Shown here one piece after another: positions 1-5,024 of a DNA stretch of 5,024 nt. The stretch's first letter is position 1. Each line of letters begins with the position of its first letter. Source of the stretch: an uncultured Verrucomicrobiota bacterium (GTDB taxonomy: Bacteria; Verrucomicrobiota; Kiritimatiellia; RFP12; UBA1067). The stretch is taken from the NCBI GenBank assembly GCA_947305585.1, contig CAMZDY010000079.1:1-5024 (forward strand), in the 5' to 3' direction. The notes beneath the pieces were generated by a model that did not search any database, was not told where the DNA came from, and saw nothing but the letters and a program-made list of their open reading frames with translations. The position numbers and the translations under genes were made by a program.

Positions 1-604
1 ACATCTGCGGCGCCTGCGGGAGCGCGTAGAACTGGCCGCGATGGATGCGGCTCGGCACGAGGTAGTCGCGCGCGCCTTCCGGCGAGGAGGCCGTCAATAT
101 CGGCGTCTGGAACTCGTTGAAGCCCTTCTCCCACATGCGCTCGCGCAGGAAGCGGATCACCTGCGAGCGGAGGATGATGTTATTGTGGAGTTTCTCGCGG
201 CGGAGGTCGAGATAGCGGTGCTTGAGGCGCACGTCTTCGGATTCGTCGGCCTTTTCGTCGGGGATGTAGATGGGGGTCACTTCGCTCGCGCCTTCCATCA
301 CCAGCTCGTTGGCTTCGATCTCGATTTCGCCGGTGGGCATCTTGGGATTGATGGTGTCGGGCGTGCGGAGCTTCACTTCGCCGGTTACGGTGATGACCGA
401 TTCCAGATGCGCCTTCTCCACGAGACCGAAGAAGCTGCGCGAGGGATGCACCACGATCTGGGTGATGCCGTAGTGGTCGCGCAGGTCGACGAAAAGAATG
501 CCGCCATGATCACGAAGCCGGAACATCCAGCCGGACAGGCGGACGGTCTTGCCGACATCGCCGGCGCGAAGTTCGTTGCAGGTATGGGTACGATACGGAT
601 GCAT
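1..604 (-). CDS. aspS: Aspartyl-tRNA synthetase, N-terminal 201 residues (cut by window edge)
   Basis: Class II aminoacyl-tRNA synthetase that charges tRNA with aspartate in the cytoplasm. Translating from the ATG at 604-602 gives MHPYRTHTCNELR, a typical AspRS opening. Residues 1 to about 110 form the OB-fold anticodon-binding domain. Arg31, Phe38 and Gln49 line up with E. coli Arg28, Phe35 and Gln46, which are known to contact the anticodon. The catalytic core begins with RLKHRYLDLRR (126-136), then class II motif 1 with FQTPIL and SPEGARDYLVPSR (165-187), and breaks off at ALPQAPQM. The family is about 590 residues, so roughly two thirds lies left of base 1. The start is supported by AGGAGA 8 nt upstream and a promoter-like sequence in the gap. 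His33 in RDHGG is the variant associated with non-discriminating AspRS, which also charges tRNA-Asn; this is inference only. Identity is very secure. Confidence 0.97.
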   Translation of the reverse strand, partial: MHPYRTHTCNELRAGDVGKTVRLSGWMFRLRDHGGILFVDLRDHYGITQIVVHPSRSFFGLVEKAHLESVITVTGEVKLRTPDTINPKMPTGEIEIEANELVMEGASEVTPIYIPDEKADESEDVRLKHRYLDLRREKLHNNIILRSQVIRFLRERMWEKGFNEFQTPILTASSPEGARDYLVPSRIHRGQFYALPQAPQM

Positions 605-612
605 TGTCTGAT

Positions 613-618
613 TCTCCT
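613..618 (-). promoter_or_regulatory. Ribosome binding site of aspS
   Basis: The minus strand reads AGGAGA, 8 nt before the ATG at 604-602. It is a strong Shine-Dalgarno match and fixes the aspS start. It contrasts with the internal genes of the cluster, whose Shine-Dalgarno sequences are weak or absent and which seem to rely on coupling. Confidence 0.85.
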
Positions 619-630
619 AGTTGACCGTAT

Positions 631-659
631 ATTATATCAAATTTTGACGGAAAAAGCAA
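631..659 (-). promoter_or_regulatory. Probable sigma-70-type promoter for aspS
   Basis: On the minus strand a perfect TATAAT -10 hexamer lies at 636-631. A weak -35 hexamer, TTGCTT (3 of 6 consensus bases), lies 17 nt upstream at 659-654. The patch is strikingly AT-rich against GC-rich surroundings. The -10 box begins right after the stop codon of the preceding gene, and the -35 lies inside the end of that gene. Transcription would start near 624, giving a leader of about 20 nt that contains the AGGAGA site. This would let aspS be expressed apart from the upstream operon. The call rests on motif and spacing only. Confidence 0.6.
637..647. repeat. Short AT-rich palindrome in the aspS promoter spacer
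   Basis: The bases tcaaattttga form a perfect 5-bp inverted repeat (TCAAA/TTTGA) around one central base. It fills part of the spacer between the putative -35 and -10 boxes and overlaps the stop codon of the NYN gene. It could be an operator half-pair or a chance product of local AT richness. It is too short to be a terminator, having no GC-rich stem. Confidence 0.25.
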
Positions 660-1143
660 GGGGGCGTTTGAGCAAATCCTTGTCGCGCGAATGGATGTCC
701 ACCCGGTCGCCGAGGCCCAGGAATCCGGCGGCCCTCACTACGCTCTTGATGAAACGGTCGGCACGCTGGGGGCCTTCGCCGCCGGTGTAGGTGGCGCGGA
801 GCCGTCCCGTGCCGGAAGTGGCGGCCTTGGGGCCGTCGAAAATGATCCAGACGACGAGGTTAGGGTCGGCATCGACGAGCGTCTGGTAGTGCGCCATCAG
901 CGCCTCGCGCGTGCGGTGTTCGCTCCCCGCGCCCAAGATGAGATTCCACCCGTCCACCAATACGAGGCGCCGCCCTTCCGCGCCGAGATCGGCGAGGAGC
1001 GTCTGCGCCAGATCGAGATGCGCCTCGAGCGAGGCGAGCTCGTCCCGCAGCCGCGCGTTCTCGCGCTTGAGCGCGGCGTGCTCTTCGCGCAGTTTGCGCG
1101 CTTCGTTGAGGCGCGCGGCGATCTGGAGACTCTGCGTGTTCAC
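637..1143 (-). CDS. Coiled-coil plus NYN/PIN-like domain protein, putative ribonuclease
   Basis: A 168-residue protein of no recognised named family. Residues about 8-52 are rich in Leu, Glu, Arg and Ala with heptad-like spacing (LREEHAALKRENARLRDEL), so a coiled coil that could mediate dimerisation is likely. Residues 59-168 resemble the NYN/YacP-type PIN-like fold: LVLVDGWNLI (60-69, Asp64 and Asn67), then VVWIIFDGP (97-105, Asp103), then TYTGGEGPQRADRFI with Asp129, and a last strand VDIHSRDKDL with Asp154. Spaced acidic residues of this kind bind metal in NYN RNases; RNase activity is inferred. The start is GTG at 1143-1141, chosen because it overlaps the hisH stop as GTGA, a classic 4-nt coupling overlap. 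The next in-frame Met lies inside the domain. A GGGAG at 1159-1155 is a weak, rather distant Shine-Dalgarno. The reading frame stays open upstream, but there it is only a shadow of hisH. Confidence 0.8.
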   Translation of the reverse strand: MNTQSLQIAARLNEARKLREEHAALKRENARLRDELASLEAHLDLAQTLLADLGAEGRRLVLVDGWNLILGAGSEHRTREALMAHYQTLVDADPNLVVWIIFDGPKAATSGTGRLRATYTGGEGPQRADRFIKSVVRAAGFLGLGDRVDIHSRDKDLLKRPLAFSVKI

Positions 1144-1703
1144 GCCCGGAGCCACTCCCGCATGAGGTCGAGTCCCGCGCGACCGGACTTTTCCGGATGG
1201 AACTGGCACGCCCAGAGCCGTCCCTTTTTGATCATGGAGGTGAACTCCACCCCGGCGTATCCGGTGCGGCCGGCAGTGTAGGGACAGATCTCCGCATAAT
1301 AGCTGTGGACGAAGTAGTATTCGCGTCCGCCGTTCACCTGGTTCCAGCCGATCTGCGGCACCTTGCAGCCGGGAACGGAGGGGAAGCGGCGCACCTGGCC
1401 GGGGATGAGACCCAGCGTGGACGTGCCGCCATCTTCCTCGGAGCGGTCGAACAGGATCTGCATGCCGAGGCAGATGCCGAGGAACGGTTTCGAATTGGCG
1501 CACTCGCGCACTACGGATTCGAGTCCCAGCGCACACAGGTTGGCCATGGCCGACTTCGCCGCGCCCACCCCGGGGAAGACCACCCGGTCGGCGGAGCGGA
1601 TGGCGTCGGGGTCGGAGGTGATGGACGATTCCACCCCCAGCGCATCGAGCGCCAGTTTGACCGAGGTGAGATTGCCGGCTTTGTAGTCGATTATGCTAAT
1701 CAT
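1140..1703 (-). CDS. hisH: Imidazole glycerol phosphate synthase, glutaminase subunit HisH
   Basis: A class I glutamine amidotransferase of 187 residues. It releases ammonia from glutamine and passes it to HisF, which makes imidazole glycerol phosphate and AICAR in histidine synthesis. The start MISIIDYKAGNLTSV is typical. The oxyanion loop is FPGVGA (43-48). The nucleophile is Cys78 in GICLGMQ, and the triad is completed by His169 and Glu171 in QFHPEKS. HisH-specific blocks VPQIGWNQV (115-123) and YYFVHSYY (129-136) separate it from other GATases. It is slightly shorter than the usual 195-210 residues but all key residues are present. The ATG overlaps the stop of the transporter gene by 8 nt. 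A run of five G bases (1715-1711) about 7 nt upstream is a modest ribosome binding site. No hisF, hisA or other his gene is in the window, so the partner must be encoded elsewhere. Confidence 0.96.
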   Translation of the reverse strand: MISIIDYKAGNLTSVKLALDALGVESSITSDPDAIRSADRVVFPGVGAAKSAMANLCALGLESVVRECANSKPFLGICLGMQILFDRSEEDGGTSTLGLIPGQVRRFPSVPGCKVPQIGWNQVNGGREYYFVHSYYAEICPYTAGRTGYAGVEFTSMIKKGRLWACQFHPEKSGRAGLDLMREWLRA

Positions 1704-3792
1704 TGAAGATCCCCCGGAAGATTATGCCCTCGGCCGCGCAGGCGAAGATGGCGCTGGGCAGATTGACCGAATTCTTGACCTGATCGAGGTAGTCGCCGTA
1801 GCTTTCGGCTGTTTCGCCCAGGAAAGGACGCCGAAGCCCGATCAGCACGATGGGGCTCTGACCCGACACGATGGCGATGCGTCCCAAGGGATCCACCTTG
1901 GCCGATGCAAGCACCACCTCGCCCTTGATGCGCTCGTCGGCGAGAAACTTTTTCATGTCGGCCTCGGTTTGTGCGGGGTCTTCGCCCGGTTCCAAGATGT
2001 GGCACATCCTGAGCTTGGCGCGCTCGCCCAGGGGACTGCGCAGGATGAGCTGCGCCAAGGCCAGCATGAAAGCGCCGTTGCCGCTCATGCCGCGCCACCA
2101 CACGTCGAGATAGAATTCGGCTTCGTCCAGGATCCCCCCGCCGTATTCGCCGTTGAACACGAGCACGTTGCGCTGGTTCCGGAGCGCGTAGACGATCGAC
2201 TCCACATGCTGGCGGGAGGCGTCGCCGAAGACGATGGTGTTGGGCTTGAGGGGGCCGTAGCCGTAGTGCTCGATCACCTCGCGCGACCGGGTGCGGTCGC
2301 CATGGTTCACGAATTCGCCCGCGCCGGTGATGGCGTTGACGAACGCCGTGAGGCGCGGACGCTTGTCGGCGCGGCCGGCGAAGACGAGCAGGTTGGGCCG
2401 CCAGGCGTGGGACGACTCCTCGAAGGCGCTGAGCCGGCCAAGGAGCCAGTGCGTGAGGAACATGAGAAGGCCAGTGCGCATGTCGCCCCAGGTGGATACG
2501 AGCCTCCGGCGGCTCTGCACGTACCAGATGAGACACGAGCAGATGGCGGCAATGCCGGTGGCGAGCGGGGAGATCATGAACATCATGCCCGCGCAACCGG
2601 CGAATCCGAGCGCCGAGAAGATCCAGTGCACCCGGAAGGACGGACGCCAGCTGGGATTGTCCATCAACTCCTCCAGCATGGACGAGAGGTTGAGGAGCGC
2701 GTAGGCCGAGAGGTTGAAGATGGTGAGCACCGGGGCGATGGCGTTGATGTCGCCCAGCCAGACGGCCACCGCCGCGAAGAGGATGGCGCACAGGGTGGCG
2801 ATGCGCGGATCGTTCTGCTTGCCGAAGCCGCGTCCGATCAGTTTGGGCACGGCGCCGTCGTTCGCGAGCGCCTGCAGGGTGCGCGGCGCGGCGAGGAGCG
2901 AACCGAGCGCGGAGGAGAGCGTGGCCGCCCAGACGCCGGCGATGATCGTCCAGCCCCAGCGGGCGCACTTCATCATGACGAGCGAGTCGCTGAGGAGGAG
3001 GTCGCGATTGGCGCCCACGAAATAATGGAGCGCCACCGGCACGGCCATGTAGATCACATAGCCCGCAAGCACCGAGCCGATCGTCCCCAATGGCAGCGAC
3101 CGGGCGGGATTCTTGAGGTCGCCCGACATGCCGACGCCCGAAAGGATGCCGGTGACGGCCGGGAAGAAGATGGCCAGGATCGTCCAGAAACCCAGCGAGG
3201 CGCCGGCGTCGCCCAAAGTGGAGGCGGAGGGATCGAACCCGGCGATCGCTTCCGGGGCGGGCGTGCCACCCAGGAAGAAGGAGACGAGCGACAGCGCGAT
3301 GAACGCCATGACGAGGAACTGCGTCTTCATCGCGAGCGAGGCGGAGAACGTGGCGATGGCGGCGAGGATGGCCAGCACCGTGAGGCCCACGATGCGCGGA
3401 TCCCAGCCGGAAGCGAACGGGAACGCCATCGTCAAGGCTTCCGTGAAGCCCACCGTGTAGAACGCCACCGCGATCGCCTGCGAAAGGAAGAGCGGAATGC
3501 CGATGGCCGCGCCGATTTCCACGCCGAACGACCGGGCGATCATGAAATAGGCGCCGCCCGCCTTCATCTGGATGTTGGTGGCGAGAGCGGAAACGGACAG
3601 GCCGGTGAAGAAAGTGATGAGCGAGCAGAGCGTTACGATGACGAGCGTCTTGGGAAGCCCCACCGACCCCAGCACCCAGCCGAAGCGCAGGTACATGACC
3701 ACGCCGATGATGGTCAGGATGGATGGCGTGAACACTCCGGCGAAGGTGCCGAAGTTGTAGCCGCCGGGTCTATTCGAGCGTGGCGCTGGCAT
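1696..3792 (-). CDS. Cation-chloride cotransporter (SLC12/CCC) family membrane protein of the APC superfamily
   Basis: A 698-residue membrane transporter (numbering from the ATG at 3792). After a short N-terminus the first helix carries GTFAGVFTPSILTIIG and MYLRFGWVLG (15-42), the hallmark of SLC12 Na-K-Cl/K-Cl cotransporters. Hydrophobic stretches near 17-42, 47-71, 93-120, 133-151, 157-174, 203-222, 236-258, 281-302, 331-346, 349-370, 388-407 and 408-424 give about 12 helices. The helix 6 block FFPAVTGILSG followed by MSGDLKNPARSLPLGT (209-237) is strongly CCC-like. Residues about 430-698 form a soluble C-terminal domain, including AWRPNLLVFAG (463-473), as in eukaryotic CCCs. Substrates are probably Na+, K+ and/or Cl-, but amino acids cannot be excluded for a bacterial homologue. 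The start is uncertain. ATG at 3792 overlaps prmC by 23 nt and lacks a Shine-Dalgarno; ATG at 3843 adds 17 polar residues with GGA 5 nt upstream, but overlaps prmC by 74 nt. Confidence 0.9.
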   Translation of the reverse strand: MPAPRSNRPGGYNFGTFAGVFTPSILTIIGVVMYLRFGWVLGSVGLPKTLVIVTLCSLITFFTGLSVSALATNIQMKAGGAYFMIARSFGVEIGAAIGIPLFLSQAIAVAFYTVGFTEALTMAFPFASGWDPRIVGLTVLAILAAIATFSASLAMKTQFLVMAFIALSLVSFFLGGTPAPEAIAGFDPSASTLGDAGASLGFWTILAIFFPAVTGILSGVGMSGDLKNPARSLPLGTIGSVLAGYVIYMAVPVALHYFVGANRDLLLSDSLVMMKCARWGWTIIAGVWAATLSSALGSLLAAPRTLQALANDGAVPKLIGRGFGKQNDPRIATLCAILFAAVAVWLGDINAIAPVLTIFNLSAYALLNLSSMLEELMDNPSWRPSFRVHWIFSALGFAGCAGMMFMISPLATGIAAICSCLIWYVQSRRRLVSTWGDMRTGLLMFLTHWLLGRLSAFEESSHAWRPNLLVFAGRADKRPRLTAFVNAITGAGEFVNHGDRTRSREVIEHYGYGPLKPNTIVFGDASRQHVESIVYALRNQRNVLVFNGEYGGGILDEAEFYLDVWWRGMSGNGAFMLALAQLILRSPLGERAKLRMCHILEPGEDPAQTEADMKKFLADERIKGEVVLASAKVDPLGRIAIVSGQSPIVLIGLRRPFLGETAESYGDYLDQVKNSVNLPSAIFACAAEGIIFRGIFND

Positions 3793-4615
3793 AACGGTCG
3801 TGTCCGGCGTAATCGCGTTCGACGGCGATCTCACCGAACCCATAGGATTCCATAAGCTCTCTCACGGCAGGCCCCTGATCCTCGCCGATTTCGAAAAACA
3901 CCCTGCCGCCGGGTTTCAGCAGGTTGACGGCGTCGCTCAGGTAGCGATCGTAGAAGTCCAGCCCGTCCGCGCCGCCGTCCAGCGCCAGACGCGGCTCGAA
4001 GTCGCGCACGTTGCGGTCGAGCGTTTCGCAGACCGCCGATTTTATGTAGGGCGGATTGGACACGATCACGTCGAAGAGCTGCGGATCGTCGAAATCGTCG
4101 AGCCCGTCCATCACGAGCAATTCCACCCTGCCGTCCAGCCCGGTCCGCGCCGCGTTTTCCTTGGCGAGCGCGATGGCGTCTTCGCTCACGTCGGTGCCGA
4201 TGAACACGCCCGGCGTCTTGGCCTCCTTCGCGAGCGAAAGGATGATGGCGCCGGTGCCCGTGCCCACGTCCACCACCACCTCGCCGCCTTTCAGGCTGCG
4301 GAGGACGCGCGTAACGAGCTCCTCCGTTTCAGGGCGGGGGATAAGCGCGCGACGGTCGCACTTGAGCGTCAAGGAGCGGAAGTCCCACTCGCCCAGCACG
4401 TACTGCACCGGCTCGCCCGCCGCAAGCCGGGCCATTCCGCGCCGCATCGCCTCCAGCTGGCGCTCTTCGGCTTCTTGGGCGGCGTAATTGCCCAAGAGCC
4501 CCCGGCCGGTTTTGAGGAGCCGCGCCGCCAGCAGTTCGGCGGCCACTGCGGCGTCGGCCACGCCTTTGGCGGCCAGATAGCCGCCCGCCTTGGCTATGAC
4601 GTCGCGCCAGACCAT
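3770..4615 (-). CDS. prmC: Peptide chain release factor N5-glutamine methyltransferase
   Basis: PrmC (HemK) uses S-adenosylmethionine to methylate the glutamine of the GGQ motif in release factors RF1 and RF2, which supports efficient translation termination. The 281-residue length fits the family. Residues 1-85 are the helical N-terminal substrate domain, ending in GEPVQYVLGEWDF (67-79). The Rossmann methyltransferase follows: LIPRPETEELV (91-101), SAM-binding VDVGTGTGAI (115-124), acidic TDVSEDAI (141-148), catalytic NPPY (187-190), LALDGGADGL (210-219) and FFEIGEDQG (240-248). The ATG at 4615-4613 shares one base with the upstream TGA stop (TGATG). No Shine-Dalgarno precedes it, so it is probably translated by re-initiation. 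The same frame is open further upstream, but that part overlaps the DUF3127 gene and shows no family similarity. prmC often follows prfA, but here the gene directly upstream is a DUF3127 gene. Confidence 0.97.
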   Translation of the reverse strand: MVWRDVIAKAGGYLAAKGVADAAVAAELLAARLLKTGRGLLGNYAAQEAEERQLEAMRRGMARLAAGEPVQYVLGEWDFRSLTLKCDRRALIPRPETEELVTRVLRSLKGGEVVVDVGTGTGAIILSLAKEAKTPGVFIGTDVSEDAIALAKENAARTGLDGRVELLVMDGLDDFDDPQLFDVIVSNPPYIKSAVCETLDRNVRDFEPRLALDGGADGLDFYDRYLSDAVNLLKPGGRVFFEIGEDQGPAVRELMESYGFGEIAVERDYAGHDRYASATLE

Positions 4616-4995
4616 CAAAACGGCATGTCGTCGATGTCCGAAGGCGCCACGTCGGTGTCGAATTCGGCCGGCTCGGGCATGGGCTCCATAGCGGTGCCGT
4701 CGCCCGTGATCACATCCAGCTTGAGCGCCGTGAGGTCCACGAAATACTGCACGCCCTTGGGACCCTCCCACTTGCGGCCGTCGATGGCGAAATGCACCTT
4801 CACCTGCTGGCCCTTGCGGATATTGTCCAACAGCGCGCAGTTGTTCTTCTTGAAGGTGAACTTCACGAGACTCGGATAGTTGCTGTCCTTGTCGCTGACC
4901 ACGATGAGGTCGCGCTTGGTGAAGCCGCTGGCGAAAGTCTGGAGCGGAAGCACCTCCTCCACTTCGCCCTCGTAATCGAAAAATTGTCCTGCCAT
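4615..4995 (-). CDS. DUF3127-type OB-fold-like protein with SSB-like C-terminal tail
   Basis: A 126-residue soluble protein matching the DUF3127 pattern from memory: a short N-terminus, EGEVEEVLPLQT (9-20), FTKRDLIVVSD (25-35), YPSLVKFTFKKNNCALLDNI (40-59), GQQVKVHFAIDGRKWEG (62-78) and YFVDLTALKLD (84-94). The alternating strands suggest a small beta-barrel related to single-stranded-DNA-binding folds. A disordered acidic and Pro-rich linker (about 97-120) leads to the last residues DIDDMPF, closely like the DDDIPF tip by which bacterial SSB recruits repair and replication proteins. DNA binding and partner recruitment are inferred; the domain has no assigned function that I know of. The start is firm, with AGGAGA 4 nt before the ATG at 4995-4993. 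It is the first gene of the visible cluster, and its stop overlaps the prmC start by one base. Confidence 0.88.
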   Translation of the reverse strand: MAGQFFDYEGEVEEVLPLQTFASGFTKRDLIVVSDKDSNYPSLVKFTFKKNNCALLDNIRKGQQVKVHFAIDGRKWEGPKGVQYFVDLTALKLDVITGDGTAMEPMPEPAEFDTDVAPSDIDDMPF

Positions 4996-4999
4996 ATCG

Positions 5000-5005
5000 T
5001 CTCCT
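5000..5005 (-). promoter_or_regulatory. Ribosome binding site of the DUF3127 gene
   Basis: The minus strand reads GAAGAGGAGACGAT directly before the ATG at 4995-4993. The AGGAGA core sits 4 nt away, or 5 nt if GAGGAG is taken as the core. It is a strong site, as expected for the first gene of a transcript or one not coupled to an upstream neighbour. The remaining bases to the window edge (5006-5024) show no promoter that can be judged. Confidence 0.8.
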
Positions 5006-5024
5006 CTTCAACGAAAATGCGCGC

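Noticed and set aside
621..649. Plus-strand promoter starting from TTGACC at 621
   Set aside because: No acceptable -10 hexamer lies 16-18 nt downstream, and no plus-strand gene follows.
637..660. Intrinsic terminator after the NYN gene, because of T-rich bases on the minus strand
   Set aside because: There is no GC-rich stem followed by a U-tract. The only inverted repeat is a 5-bp AT-rich one, so read-through into aspS is likely.
41..790. Plus-strand open frame of 249 codons over aspS and the following gap
   Set aside because: It lies opposite clear AspRS sequence, crosses the intergenic gap and the end of the NYN gene, and matches no known family.
1144..1536. Upstream extension of the NYN gene reading frame, giving a 299-residue protein
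   Set aside because: This part overlaps hisH out of frame and is Arg/Pro-rich shadow sequence. The GTG at 1143 with its GTGA overlap is the natural start.
1693..3855. A 720-codon open frame on the plus strand, antisense to the whole transporter gene
   Set aside because: It mirrors the transporter almost end to end. Its composition is extremely rich in Arg, Gly, Glu, His and Asp with no recognisable domain, as expected opposite a GC-rich membrane-protein gene. The minus strand encodes clear CCC motifs.
3800..4879. Plus-strand open frame of 359 codons opposite prmC and the DUF3127 gene
   Set aside because: It is antisense to two well-supported genes and has a low-complexity Arg/His/Ala/Val composition without domains.
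4616..5011. Upstream extension of prmC to 413 residues
   Set aside because: The extension is an out-of-frame shadow of the DUF3127 gene. Family similarity begins at MVWRDVIAKAGGYLA, at the ATG at 4615.

Overview
This is a compact, GC-rich bacterial stretch in which every supported gene lies on the minus strand. Read right to left, which is the direction of transcription, the order is: a DUF3127-type single-stranded-DNA-binding-like protein (4995-4615), the release-factor methyltransferase prmC (4615-3770), a large cation-chloride-cotransporter (SLC12/CCC) family membrane protein (about 3792-1696), the histidine-biosynthesis glutaminase subunit hisH (1703-1140), a small coiled-coil plus NYN/PIN-like putative nuclease (1143-637), and the 5' third of aspS (604 to beyond base 1).

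The first five genes overlap end to end: 1 nt, about 23 nt, 8 nt and 4 nt. This implies one polycistronic transcript with translational coupling. Functionally it is a mixed set, with translation quality (prmC, aspS), amino-acid synthesis (hisH), ion transport and two nucleic-acid-related proteins. I see no single pathway that unites them. The only real intergenic gap (605-636) is an AT-rich patch. It carries a perfect -10 hexamer and a good ribosome binding site, so aspS probably also has its own promoter. The 29 bases at the right edge hold only the ribosome binding site of the DUF3127 gene; the promoter of the operon is outside the window.

Taxonomy is uncertain. The aspartyl-tRNA synthetase has the His-Gly-Gly and LPQAPQ variants familiar from alphaproteobacteria and several other phyla. 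DUF3127 proteins and bacterial CCC transporters suggest Bacteroidetes or the Verrucomicrobia/Kiritimatiellae (PVC) side. High GC content and Shine-Dalgarno use fit a PVC-type or alphaproteobacterium-like organism, but this is inference.

I found no mobile element, CRISPR array, tRNA, rRNA or convincing terminator. I found no clearly new system. The points most worth a second look are the SSB-like tail on the DUF3127 protein and its place in front of prmC, the coiled-coil NYN protein fused by overlap to hisH, the orphan hisH coupled to a transporter, and the AT-rich aspS promoter with its small palindrome.
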